DNA of 64,000 nt, from assembly GCF_001647285.1 (NCBI RefSeq), contig NZ_LRML01000014.1:53021-117020 (forward strand). The letters are read 5' to 3'. The DNA comes from Rufibacter roseus (GTDB taxonomy: Bacteria > Bacteroidota > Bacteroidia > Cytophagales > Hymenobacteraceae). The notes under the pieces were generated by a model that worked only from the letters and a program-made list of their open reading frames with translations, was not told where the DNA came from and made no database searches. The position numbers and the translations under genes are program-made. Positions 42,438-50,732 of the stretch are shown piece by piece; the stretch's first letter is position 1; each line of letters opens with the position of its first letter.

Positions 42438-45293
42438 TTAGTTAACTAAATAAGTCAACCCAAAGGAGAAGGTTCTGCCGAGTTTATAAGAACTGTAGAT
42501 GTATTCTGCGCCATTATACTCGTGGCTGTTCTTGTATTCTGGGTTCAGAATGTTCTCTGCAGCTACCTTAGCTGTAAAGTGCTGCCCAATCCGCTTTGAC
42601 ACCACCATGTTTACCATTGGTCGAGAACGCTCATAGATATTAGGCGTACCACCAATTGAGATAGCCGAAATTCTGTCGCCAAACACGTTATAGCTGGCGG
42701 TGGCGACTAAACCCAAAGGGTCGCTTTGGTAGCTTAAGCTGGCGTTTGCCACAAACGGAGACTGCCCGAACAAAGGTCTAGTTGATTCTGCATCAGGTCT
42801 CACCGCCCGTATCTGTTCTAATTCACGTTCAGAGATGCTTACAGTTGACTTTATAAGCGAAAGATTGGCGCTACCTACAAAGTTTTCAAGAGCCGGAGAG
42901 ATAAAAGAGAACCGCTTGTTAACCTCAAACTCTAACCCGTATACCTTAGCGTTGTTCACATTCTGGATAAAGATTTCATTGTTCAGAGCCAAAGTATTGA
43001 TGCTGCGCTCAATTGGGTTCTTAAAGTTTTTGTAAAAGGCACTCACACTTAGGAATTCCCCAACGTTAGGATACCACTCCCACCGAGCATCAAAATTGTC
43101 AATTTGGGTTCTTTTCAGGTTAGCGTTTCCGGTAAAAGCAGGCTCGCCCACAAAGTCAAAAGAAGTGTAAGGAGCAATTTCTCTGAAGTTAGGTCTTGCC
43201 AGGGTGCGGGAATAACCTAGGCGCAGATTGGTTTTTTCTGTCAGGCTATATGTAGTGTTAATAGAAGGTAACACATCTACCTGCTTCAACTCACCTGGAT
43301 TCAAACTTTTATTAAAACTCTCAACATAGATATCAGTTACCTCAACACGGGCACCGGTCACTACACGCAGTTTCTCGTTCACAGGCAAATCAATCATTCC
43401 ATAACCAGCGTAGATAGTCTCGTCGCCGTCATAGTTGTTGGTGCGCTGTGACCCGTCTTGCAGATATACTCCATAGCGGTAAAGACCATCGTTCTCAGGG
43501 TCACCAGGCTGAGAAACTACGCCTAAATTTTCTGGAGCGAAGAAATCTAAAATGCTGCCGTTGTAATCATACTCATTTGTGAAGCGGTAACGATAAATGT
43601 TTTCTCGAAAAGCTCTGTCTTTACGTAGGGCGGCTGCTCCAAACTTAGTCTTTGCCTCTAGGCCATTCCATATTTTGAAAGGAGTAGTAATGTTTACTTT
43701 TATATCTAAGTTTGTTTCATCTAAATCTCTGAAGAAACGGGCGGGCAAGGTATAAGCGGCTGGCTGAATACGATATGCAGTATCTGTGCCAGTCACAAAG
43801 TAGTCATTAGCGAAGAAGCGCAAGTCTGGTTCATCTTGCTGTGAGAGTGTGAAAGAACCTAACCAGTTGATGGTACTGTTCATGAAGCCTGGCAATAAGT
43901 GCTCTCCTTTTAGTTGGGCGCTGGATAAGGCGCGTTGGGTGTAGTGCAATGCTCTTGATTCAAAGATGGCGCGGTTATCATACACCCCCGAAGTTTCAGG
44001 AAAGATACCGTTAAGGTAACGGCTGGAGTTCTGTCCACTCTGGTTCCGGATAAGGTTCAGAGAGATTTTGTTGTTATTGTTGAACTTGAAGGAGAAGTTA
44101 GACAAAAAACCTAAAGAAACATCTTCTACTCCGCGCTCATCTTCTAACAAGCTTTCCACCAAAAGGCCTTCGGCGTCTTTGCTGGTCAGTTCCCACAGCC
44201 CAAAAGTGCCATTATTATAGTAAGAGAAAGATCGCTGATAAGAAAGACCCACTACGTAGCCGAACTGACGCCCGAATAATTCGGTCTGGTTACCTAATGA
44301 GAAAGAGTGGGAATGGTTTACTGGTGCTGTCGCTCTCACAGGTGCCATTTCCTGATTAAAGGCGTTAGTGGCTCTATCTATTTTCTCAGCTCTATCAGCA
44401 TTAGTTGAGCTCTCGAAAGGAATTTCAAAGTTGATTTCTTCTGGTACGGCTCTGGTACCATCGTCAAAACCCAACCAGTCAGTTTTGCCTCTGTTTGAGC
44501 TTAAAAATTTACCGTTAAAAGTAGTTTGATCATTTACACCAATGGATGTTGAGAATTGGAGGGTAAATCTATCTGGGAAATCTTTGGTAGTGATATTGAC
44601 AAACCCACCGGAAAAGCTACCTGGCATGTCGGGTGTAAAAGTCTTAGAGACGGTAAGGTTATCAAGCAGGTTGGCCGGGAAAAGGTCCATCTGCACAGTA
44701 TTACGGTTGGGGTCTAGCCCAGGCACCTCGGCGCCGTTTAATGATGTCTTCACGTAGCGGTCCCCTAGACCACGTACATATACATATTTGCTTCCTTCAA
44801 TAGAAAGTCCGGTAACCCGGGTTAAAGCAGCGGCAGCATCACTGTCTCCACTGCGAGAGAACTGTTCGGCAGATACACCATCCATTACGGTAGCCGATTT
44901 GCGCTGCATGTTGCGCAGGTTGTTTTCTGAATTTCGGATGGCTCTGCCTTCTACTACTACTTCCTGTAATTTTTCAGCGGCGGCACCCAATTGTACGTTT
45001 AGTACGGTTACTTCACCAGGTCTTACTACTACTCCGGTTAAAGTTTTTGTCTCGTAAGAAAGATAGGAGGCTACTACCTCATAGGTACCTGGCTTTACGT
45101 TGGTCAGGTTGAATTTACCATCCAAGTCGGTGGCGGCGGCGTAAGTTGTACCTTTCACCATAACAGTTGCCCCTATGAGCTCTTCACCGGTTTCACTGCT
45201 TTTAAGCTGCCCTCTGACAGTACCGCTTTGGGCAAAGGCTGTACTTATAATAAAGCACAGTAAGCCTAACAGGCTTAGTATTTTTCGTAACAT
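42438..45293 (-). CDS. TonB-dependent receptor with CarboxypepD_reg N-terminal domain
   Basis: Outer-membrane transporter of 951 aa. Signal peptide (about 1-22, ending AFAQ), an N-terminal CarboxypepD_reg-like Ig domain (residues 25-105, GEELIGATVMVKGTTYAAA), a TonB plug (about 120-250, with VRGLGDRYVKTSLNGAEVPG and GSFSGGFVNITTKDFPDRF) and a 22-strand-type barrel ending in FGLTYLVN. It takes up a substrate not stated by sequence. It is cotranscribed behind the beta-helix lipoprotein (90-bp gap) and there is no SusD gene, so this is not a standard Sus pair. Confidence 0.92.
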   Translation of the reverse strand: MLRKILSLLGLLCFIISTAFAQSGTVRGQLKSSETGEELIGATVMVKGTTYAAATDLDGKFNLTNVKPGTYEVVASYLSYETKTLTGVVVRPGEVTVLNVQLGAAAEKLQEVVVEGRAIRNSENNLRNMQRKSATVMDGVSAEQFSRSGDSDAAAALTRVTGLSIEGSKYVYVRGLGDRYVKTSLNGAEVPGLDPNRNTVQMDLFPANLLDNLTVSKTFTPDMPGSFSGGFVNITTKDFPDRFTLQFSTSIGVNDQTTFNGKFLSSNRGKTDWLGFDDGTRAVPEEINFEIPFESSTNADRAEKIDRATNAFNQEMAPVRATAPVNHSHSFSLGNQTELFGRQFGYVVGLSYQRSFSYYNNGTFGLWELTSKDAEGLLVESLLEDERGVEDVSLGFLSNFSFKFNNNNKISLNLIRNQSGQNSSRYLNGIFPETSGVYDNRAIFESRALHYTQRALSSAQLKGEHLLPGFMNSTINWLGSFTLSQQDEPDLRFFANDYFVTGTDTAYRIQPAAYTLPARFFRDLDETNLDIKVNITTPFKIWNGLEAKTKFGAAALRKDRAFRENIYRYRFTNEYDYNGSILDFFAPENLGVVSQPGDPENDGLYRYGVYLQDGSQRTNNYDGDETIYAGYGMIDLPVNEKLRVVTGARVEVTDIYVESFNKSLNPGELKQVDVLPSINTTYSLTEKTNLRLGYSRTLARPNFREIAPYTSFDFVGEPAFTGNANLKRTQIDNFDARWEWYPNVGEFLSVSAFYKNFKNPIERSINTLALNNEIFIQNVNNAKVYGLEFEVNKRFSFISPALENFVGSANLSLIKSTVSISERELEQIRAVRPDAESTRPLFGQSPFVANASLSYQSDPLGLVATASYNVFGDRISAISIGGTPNIYERSRPMVNMVVSKRIGQHFTAKVAAENILNPEYKNSHEYNGAEYIYSSYKLGRTFSFGLTYLVN

Positions 45294-45383
45294 AATATTA
45301 AGAGATTGGGTGAGAAAATCTTACAAAAAGAGTGAGTGCAGCCGCCGGTAAGTTTAGTCTTGGCAGCTGCACCCACTTAAGTG

Positions 45384-46781
45384 TTATTTCAGGTAACCTA
45401 ATTTGTCAAGGTAAGTCCAGCCCTTCATCCAGTTGTTGGTACCATCAAATGCACCTACATAGTTAGCTGGGGTCCAAATGAAATTGTTGGTATTACTAGG
45501 TAAGGCACCAGCACCAGTTAAGGCAATGCTACCAGTAGGAAGCAGCGGGTTTAGACCTTTGTTGTTAGTTCTGCTTACGCCTCCAAACACATTATCAGAA
45601 GACACACGGTTGCCGTTGGCACTAGCCTCAAGATGTGTTAACAGGTAACCTTGATTAGCGGCTACACTAGTTATACCGGCAAAGGTGTTGTTGTTTACTT
45701 TAGCAAAGATGTTGTTTTTGAAATCTAGATCACCGGCCTCAAGTCTGGCGCGGCTGTCACCGATATTTGGATCAGTAAGGTCTTCCACCACAATACCACC
45801 GGTAAATTCAGCGAAGATGCTGTTACGGATTTTACCGCCAGCGTTGTCTACCAACATAACTGCGTTCTGGCCAGCTTTGTTTCCGCTACCAATGATAGTA
45901 GCGTTGTAGATGGTTGGAATAGAGAAAGGAGTTACGTCATCTGGATTTGATCCACCGTCAAATTCTCCACCTGTTCCACCTGAGTTGCTGTTGTAAATAC
46001 CGAACCAAAATTGGTTATTACCTCTCCAGCCTTGGTCATAGTCAAACATATCGTCACCACAGAAGGCGGATACCAAGTATTTAGTATTTACAGTTCCGCC
46101 AAACCACTCAAATCCGTCGTCTTGGTTTGAGAAAACTTCTACGTACTCAATTTTAGTTCCTGAACCAACACCACCCATGGTCAGGCCGTTGATTTCATTA
46201 TTAGCCCCAATTAGAGTGCCGGCGTGACGGATAGACACATATTTGAAGACACCTGAGTTGTCAGCATCATTGGTACCACCATAGATACCTCTAGTTTCTA
46301 AAGGAGAGATACCTTCAATAGAGGCTTCACCGCCAGTTCTATTGATAGTGGCTTTACCTAAAATAATTACACCACCCCAACGTCCGTTGGCATCTAAAGG
46401 CATATCATCTGTCCTGCTAAGGTCATCTTCCTCAGCAGTAAAAATGATTGGTTTTTCAGCAGTGCCTTCTGCCATAATCTTACCACCGCGAGCTACTACT
46501 AAAGCACTTGCTTCTTCTGCATCCCCCGGCATACCTTTGATCACAGTTCCTGGTTCAATAGTCAAAGTTTGGCCATCGTTCACGAACACCAAGCCATCTA
46601 ATATATAAGTGTTGTTAGCAGTCCATTTAGTTGTACCCACACCTTGGGCGGAACTCGTGATTACAATTTCCTCACCTTGCTCTACCTGCTCGTCAATCGG
46701 ATCATCATCATCACAAGAAGTGAACGACAGAACAGAACCTGCCATTAACAGTGAGAATAAGAATTTGTTCGTTTTTTTCAT
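45384..46781 (-). CDS. Surface lipoprotein with right-handed beta-helix character
   Basis: A 465-aa lipoprotein. Signal peptide ends in the lipobox FTSC (Cys 23), followed directly by four Asp; in Bacteroidota such acidic residues after the Cys act as a signal for display on the cell surface. The mature part has many short strand-turn segments of the type found in parallel beta-helices: ILDGLVFVNDGQTLTIEPGT, GGVIILGKATINRTGG, FKYVSIRHAGT, KIEYVEVFSNQDDGFEWFGG, VDNAGGKIRNSIFAEF. Asp-Asp-Gly and Asp-Gly-Gly patches suggest calcium sites. No catalytic motif was seen. It precedes and probably partners the TonB receptor. Confidence 0.8.
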   Translation of the reverse strand: MKKTNKFLFSLLMAGSVLSFTSCDDDDPIDEQVEQGEEIVITSSAQGVGTTKWTANNTYILDGLVFVNDGQTLTIEPGTVIKGMPGDAEEASALVVARGGKIMAEGTAEKPIIFTAEEDDLSRTDDMPLDANGRWGGVIILGKATINRTGGEASIEGISPLETRGIYGGTNDADNSGVFKYVSIRHAGTLIGANNEINGLTMGGVGSGTKIEYVEVFSNQDDGFEWFGGTVNTKYLVSAFCGDDMFDYDQGWRGNNQFWFGIYNSNSGGTGGEFDGGSNPDDVTPFSIPTIYNATIIGSGNKAGQNAVMLVDNAGGKIRNSIFAEFTGGIVVEDLTDPNIGDSRARLEAGDLDFKNNIFAKVNNNTFAGITSVAANQGYLLTHLEASANGNRVSSDNVFGGVSRTNNKGLNPLLPTGSIALTGAGALPSNTNNFIWTPANYVGAFDGTNNWMKGWTYLDKLGYLK

Positions 46782-46902
46782 GTCTCAGTAATAAAAAAAT
46801 AAGGGTTTATTCAGTGTCTTTAGGAGCATCTTTTTAGCTTCGCCTTATCAGAGCGGGCAAAAGGCAGACACCCCACAGCCTTCAATGTTTTTTTGTTTGA
46901 GA

Positions 46903-46910
46903 CAAAAGTA
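46903..46910 (-). promoter_or_regulatory. -7 element of the lipoprotein/TonB operon
   Basis: On the minus strand the box is TACTTTTG (TAnnTTTG). It lies 122 bp before the lipoprotein start and has no TTTG at the -33 position; the three TTAACC-like repeats lie there instead. Confidence 0.55.
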
Positions 46911-46932
46911 GAGCTATGACTTTACCCTATAA

Positions 46933-46960
46933 TTAACCATCCTTTAACCAATTGTTAAGT
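46933..46960. promoter_or_regulatory. Three 11-bp-phased repeats, candidate response-regulator site
   Basis: TTAACC at 46933, TTAACC at 46944 and TTAAGT at 46955 are spaced exactly 11 bp, each separated by 5 bp. Tandem hexamers at 11-bp period are the pattern bound by PhoB/PhoP/OmpR-family regulators; Bacillus PhoP boxes are TTAACA-N5-TTAACA. The array ends 22 bp upstream of the -7 element on the minus strand, an activator position. Regulation by phosphate is a hypothesis. Confidence 0.5.
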
Positions 46961-47095
46961 TTAGGCGACTAATGTTATCTCTAGGTTAATCAATTTGTAA
47001 TATTTTGAATATCAAATAATTAAGTTTAATTTTAATACAAATGGTATATTAGAGGGAATATAAGGGTGATAGAATGGCTTTAGAAATAAAAAAAA

Positions 47096-47151
47096 GCCCT
47101 ACCGCGTTTTAGATCTGTTTCCCGGAAACCAGAACTAAAATGCGGTAGGGC
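47096..47151. repeat. Dispersed palindrome family, extended copy
   Basis: Extended to 56 bp: outer arms GCCCTACCGC and GCGGTAGGGC pair perfectly, enclosing GTTTTAGATCTGTTT and AAACCAGAACTAAAA-type core. The outer ten bases are unlike those of any other copy. Confidence 0.85.
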
Positions 47152-47167
47152 TTATCCAATAGTCAAA

Positions 47168-47196
47168 AAAAAGACACTCCAGAAGAGTGTCTTTTT
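47168..47196 (-). terminator. Terminator of the 47224 gene
   Basis: AAAAAGACACTC and GAGTGTCTTTTT form a perfect 12-bp stem around CAGAA, 28 bp after the stop of the small exported protein on the minus strand. Confidence 0.9.
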
Positions 47197-47223
47197 AACC
47201 TAACTATATATGAAAAAAATCTG

Positions 47224-47577
47224 TTATTTTAACACTAAGGTATTAGACTTCGATATCTCATTCTGCAAAGAAAGATAGACCGTTTGCTGAGCTGGTTTCA
47301 ATAAGTTTAAAAATCCTTCTTCAAACCTAGTATTAATTTGCTCCAGCAGTAGCTCCAGCTCAATACCTTTGGCTACTATATGTGCTTCCTCCACTTCTTG
47401 CTTTTTCATTTTCTCTAGACCTTTCAGTTTAATGTATTGCCCTTCAGACAAGGATAATACCTTAATCAACTGACGGTTTACCACAAGATTATTTTCTTTA
47501 GTAGCTGGTACTGAATGTGCGAAGGCTGCACCAACCATAGAAAGGGTAAGAACAAGGGCTAGAGTAAAGTTTTTCAT
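47224..47577 (-). CDS. Small exported protein, function unknown
   Basis: A 117-aa protein with a signal peptide (MKNFTLALVLTLSMVGAAFA, cleavage before HS). The mature part is helical and charged, with LSLSEGQYIKLKGLEKMKKQ and FEEGFLNLLKPAQQTVYLSL. A Leu-rich turn with a Gln, as in the last stretch, occurs in Spy/CpxP-like periplasmic proteins, but the match is too weak to assign. The frame extends to 47631; ATG 47577 puts the signal peptide first and a -7 element lies upstream of it. Confidence 0.75.
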   Translation of the reverse strand: MKNFTLALVLTLSMVGAAFAHSVPATKENNLVVNRQLIKVLSLSEGQYIKLKGLEKMKKQEVEEAHIVAKGIELELLLEQINTRFEEGFLNLLKPAQQTVYLSLQNEISKSNTLVLK

Positions 47578-47609
47578 GGGTAAAGCGTTTATTTCCTTTT
47601 TTGTTATCA

Positions 47610-47617
47610 CAAAGGTA
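47610..47617 (-). promoter_or_regulatory. -7 promoter element of the 47224 gene
   Basis: TACCTTTG on the minus strand, 32 bp before ATG 47577. No clear -33 box. Confidence 0.5.
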
Positions 47618-47795
47618 TAGCTCAATTGCACCCTGTTTTTTAAGATTAGATAACTGCTTACCCCCGCTGGACAAATCCCCTTTTCTCCTCGACAAATTCT
47701 AGTAGCCGTCTACGAACTGTCCTAAATCCTCGGTGAATTATTAGAATCACCTGATACACTTACTCCCTCATCAGCCTAATCATGGACTTTTAGCT

Positions 47796-47831
47796 GATTA
47801 TGGCCTCTTTTTTAGAAAACAGGGCAAAAAC
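47796..47831. repeat. Dispersed palindrome family, degenerate copy
   Basis: Left arm GATTATGGCCTCTTTT and right arm AAAACAGGGCAAAAAC around TTAG. The right arm overlaps the start of the moxR terminator. Confidence 0.5.
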
Positions 47832-47864
47832 AAAGGGCAGCTGGTTAGGCTGCCCTTTGTTTTT
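47826..47864 (-). terminator. Terminator of the moxR gene
   Basis: AAAAACAAAGGGCAGC and GCTGCCCTTTGTTTTT form a perfect 16-bp stem around a 7-nt loop, 16 bp after the moxR stop. Confidence 0.92.
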
Positions 47865-47880
47865 CATGAAGTTAACTTTA

Positions 47881-48873
47881 TTAGCTAATAGGCACTTTGC
47901 GAAGAATGGCTTCTACAAAGTCTTTGGTTTGCACATTGTCTGCCTCGGCCTCATAATTCAGAATAACACGGTGGCTCAACACGTCTGAGGCAATCTCTTT
48001 GATATCTTCTGGCAGCACATAATCCCGTTCATCAAAGAACGCCACGGCCTTAGCAGCCAGGTTCAAGGCAATGCTCGCCCTTGGCGATACACCAAACTGC
48101 AGGTATTGGGCAAAATCAGCCAGGTCATAGTCAGCGGGATGACGGGTGGCGAAGACTAATTCTATGATGTAGCGCTCCAGCGTTTCTGAAATCTGAACCT
48201 GGTTTATTTCGTTTCTGATGTCAAAGATATCTTGTTTGGTAAGCACTGTGTTCACAGTACTGTTATATGAGAGGTTTGACATACGCCGCATTACCTCCAG
48301 CTCATCGGCTTTAGAAAGATAATCAACGTAAACTTTCATCATGAACCGGTCTACTTGAGCTTCAGGCAGCGGATAAGTTCCTTCCTGCTCCACTGGATTT
48401 TGGGTTGCCAGCACCAGAAAAGGCAAATCTAAACGATAGGTCTTTTCGCCAATTGTCACCTGCTTCTCCTGCATGGCCTCCAGCAACGCGCTCTGCACTT
48501 TGGCAGGTGAGCGGTTTACTTCGTCTGCTAAGATCAGGTTAGCGAAAATAGGGCCTTTCTTTACTTCAAACGCACTGGAATTTTGGTTATAGATCATGGT
48601 GCCCACCAAATCAGAAGGCAGCAAATCTGGCGTAAACTGTATACGCTGAAAGTTGAGGTGAAGCACCTTGGCCAGGGTATTAATGGTAAGGGTTTTGGCC
48701 AAGCCAGGTACGCCTTCCAATAAAATATGTCCGTTGGTGAATAAACCAATGAGCAGGCGGTTAACCATATACTGTTGCCCTACCACCACCTTGCCCATCT
48801 CACGGAACACTTGCTTTATTTTAAGCTGGTGCTCCCGGATTTTCTCTTGGTATGTTAGTTCTTCCGTCTGCAT
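47881..48873 (-). CDS. MoxR family AAA+ ATPase
   Basis: A 330-aa ATPase of the MoxR group, which act as chaperones that mature other proteins. Walker A is LLEGVPGLAKT near residue 52, Walker B with its DEVNRSPAK is near 116, and sensor-type LVLATQNPVEQEGTYPLPEAQ is near 150. Usually a DUF58 or VWA-domain gene follows; here the next gene on the strand is not of that kind and a strong terminator closes the transcript, so its partner is not in this window. Confidence 0.93.
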   Translation of the reverse strand: MQTEELTYQEKIREHQLKIKQVFREMGKVVVGQQYMVNRLLIGLFTNGHILLEGVPGLAKTLTINTLAKVLHLNFQRIQFTPDLLPSDLVGTMIYNQNSSAFEVKKGPIFANLILADEVNRSPAKVQSALLEAMQEKQVTIGEKTYRLDLPFLVLATQNPVEQEGTYPLPEAQVDRFMMKVYVDYLSKADELEVMRRMSNLSYNSTVNTVLTKQDIFDIRNEINQVQISETLERYIIELVFATRHPADYDLADFAQYLQFGVSPRASIALNLAAKAVAFFDERDYVLPEDIKEIASDVLSHRVILNYEAEADNVQTKDFVEAILRKVPIS

Positions 48874-48924
48874 TTCTTTGGGTTAAAAAACGAAGGTAGG
48901 CAATCTAGCTGATACTCGCCATGC

Positions 48925-49296
48925 TTACCACTTCTTAAACACGAAGAACACTGCCAGCACCAACAAAACAAATCCTACCACATGGTTCCACGCCAGGCGC
49001 TCTGATTTAAAGACATATACCGATACCAAAGTAAACACAGTCAGCGATATTACTTCTTGCAGTGTCTTCAGCTCGAAGAGCGAGAAAGGGCCACCGTTCC
49101 CTTGGAAGCCTATTTTGTTGGCCGGCACCTGGAATATATATTCAAAGAACGCCAAACCCCAGCTAATTAATATAACGCTCACCAGCCCCAGCTTCTGCAA
49201 CCAGGTTATTTTCTTGAAATACAGGTGCCCATACCAGGCAAAAGTCATGAACAAGTTAGACAGGCTGAGCAACAAAATAGTATAGATTGGCTTCAT
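48925..49296 (-). CDS. DMT family membrane protein (DUF486)
   Basis: A 123-aa protein with four membrane segments. The N-terminal LSNLFMTFAWYGHLYFK, the central ILISWGLAFFEYIFQVPANK and GPFSLFELKTLQEVISL are signatures of the DUF486 family, a drug/metabolite-transporter-like group of unknown substrate. It is upstream of moxR on the same strand, 52 bp away, with no evident functional link. Confidence 0.9.
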   Translation of the reverse strand: MKPIYTILLLSLSNLFMTFAWYGHLYFKKITWLQKLGLVSVILISWGLAFFEYIFQVPANKIGFQGNGGPFSLFELKTLQEVISLTVFTLVSVYVFKSERLAWNHVVGFVLLVLAVFFVFKKW

Positions 49297-49539
49297 ACAG
49301 TAAATTTAAAAGAACTGGTAAGTTAACAGATACTTTCAATCCTTCTGATACCAAGGCACCTAACTTACCTATACCCAGCACCAGTAAATAGCTGCAGGCT
49401 TCTTCTACTTATTAGCCAGACAATGCAACATGTAAGCCCGAGCTCCTTCTTAACTATCACAAAATAATTACCCCCTCTCCTACCTACAGCAGGTTTTGAC
49501 GCGCCCAACAAAGTTTAATCCTTACAAATACTATTTAAC
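49297..49539. other. Intergenic region without a supported gene
   Basis: A 243-bp stretch before the cargo remnant. No gene, RNA or clear repeat is visible in it; it may hold decayed upstream parts of the remnant. Confidence 0.4.
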
Positions 49540-49879
49540 AACTATGCGCCGGCGTTATAACTGGTAGGGTGAACAGTTCAGGCATTCCTTTGAATTCTTT
49601 GAAAGCAGATGGTACGTCTATCTTCGCTATGCCAGATACAGACGGAGGCAGTTATAAAGATTTCATGGACATTGACGCTGACAATGATGGTATTCTGGAC
49701 TTTCTTGAAGCTCAGGCTGCTTCTATAGGCAAAGTAGGGGAAGGAAAGCTGGCCTCTACCAAGCAGTTGGAGATAGGCGCAAACCAGCAGGTTGACCAAA
49801 GCAGTTGGCGGCCGGCTCTTACATAATGAGAGTAAGCGGAGCGGATTTCGAAAACACCACCAGGGTGGTCAAACAGTAG
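49540..49879 (+). pseudogene. Frameshifted remnant of a T9SS-secreted cargo protein
   Basis: Two coding pieces in different frames. The first (to about 49795) reads SSGIPLNSLKADGTSIFAMP then a calcium-binding-type repeat DIDADNDGILDFLEAQ. The second (frame of 49796-49879) reads LAAGSYIMRVSGADFENTTR and then VVKQ before a TAG, which is the usual end of a T9SS type A sorting domain. The switch of frame falls near 49770-49800. The main body of the protein is missing. There is no start codon or promoter for it. A strong terminator follows at 49891. Confidence 0.8.
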
Positions 49880-49890
49880 CAGAAACTACC

Positions 49891-49939
49891 TATATAAAAA
49901 GAGCGCGGCACCTGAGGGGTACCGCGCTCTTTTTATATA
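49891..49939. terminator. Strong bidirectional terminator
   Basis: Perfect 18-bp stem: TATATAAAAAGAGCGCGG (49891-49908) and its complement (49922-49939), 13-nt loop. The A-run on the left and the T-run on the right allow both directions: the cargo remnant on the plus strand and the acidic protein gene on the minus strand. Confidence 0.92.
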
Positions 49940-49956
49940 ATCACAGGCGCCTATCC

Positions 49957-49994
49957 TGTTTTGGGACTGTTTTCCTGAAAACAGGCCCAAAACA
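49957..49994. repeat. Dispersed palindrome family, near-consensus copy
   Basis: TGTTTTGGGACTGTTTT and AAAACAGGCCCAAAACA around CCTG, 13 bp after the stop of the acidic protein gene. The change GGG/CCC at the inner stem keeps pairing. Confidence 0.85.
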
Positions 49995-50006
49995 CGAATC
50001 TGTTTT

Positions 50007-50480
50007 CTACTCCTCGTCTTCCAAATAGTAATCACCCACGTGGCCTTCAGCAGACTCATCACTGAAACGGGTAATGTCTTTCATGAAATTGTCATGAATC
50101 TCTTTGATCTTAGGCGAGGCGCTTACGTGTCTTTTCAGGATTTTAGCAATCTGGCTGGCCTCCTCTAAATAGAACATGTCATCTACCACTTCATCTTTTT
50201 CTGAGTCAATCTGAAGCAGCTCGGCTTGCAGGTCCATCATGGCAGGGTCGTCCTCGCCATACATGATAAGAGTACCATGCAGCTTGCTAAGCATCTCGTT
50301 AAAAAGCTCTCCCTCGTACGGCAGGTTTACTTCCTCGTCATCGTCTAAGCCAACACTGCCCTTGCCGCCGCCAAGTTCATCGTCGTCATCGTCAAAAGAG
50401 AATTCGTCATCAAAATGGCTGTTGTTCAGATCGTCGTCGTCGTAGCCGTATTCGTCGTCGTAATTGGTGCGTGGTGCCAT
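50007..50480 (-). CDS. Highly acidic hypothetical protein
   Basis: A 157-aa cytoplasmic protein. Residues 1-50 are almost only Asp, Glu, Tyr, Asn and Gly, with stretches such as YDDDDLNN and FDDDDDELGGG; no fold is expected there. Residues 55-157 are helical, with LFNEMLSKLHGTLIMYGEDD, MFYLEEASQIAKILKRHV and an acidic tail. Net charge is very negative. No family recognised. A charged N-terminus before a helical domain suggests a binding protein, but function is unknown. Confidence 0.75.
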   Translation of the reverse strand: MAPRTNYDDEYGYDDDDLNNSHFDDEFSFDDDDDELGGGKGSVGLDDDEEVNLPYEGELFNEMLSKLHGTLIMYGEDDPAMMDLQAELLQIDSEKDEVVDDMFYLEEASQIAKILKRHVSASPKIKEIHDNFMKDITRFSDESAEGHVGDYYLEDEE

Positions 50481-50603
50481 ATCTTTGTCTGTTTTAGCTT
50501 CTAGTTAAATTGCCGCCCGAGGGTGCAGTTTCCGTTTTTACGCATCTAGGACCTAAAGTGGTTAGGAGATACACAAAACTTTTTGCTTAATATTTACCTA
50601 TTG

Positions 50604-50641
50604 CGTTTTTGGCTTGTTTTCGCAAAAATAGCCGAAAAACG
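50604..50641. repeat. Dispersed palindrome family copy
   Basis: CGTTTTTGGCTTGTTTTC and AAAAATAGCCGAAAAACG around GC, in the 252-bp gap between two divergent genes that contains no other structure apart from a TACCTTTA at 50703 before the aldehyde dehydrogenase gene. Confidence 0.75.
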
Positions 50642-50732
50642 ATACGCACCACCCTGACCCAAAAAATTTAACACAGCTCATCTGCACGGGCCAAACAGCG
50701 TATACCTTTAGAGCAACTATCGCTTTTTTATA

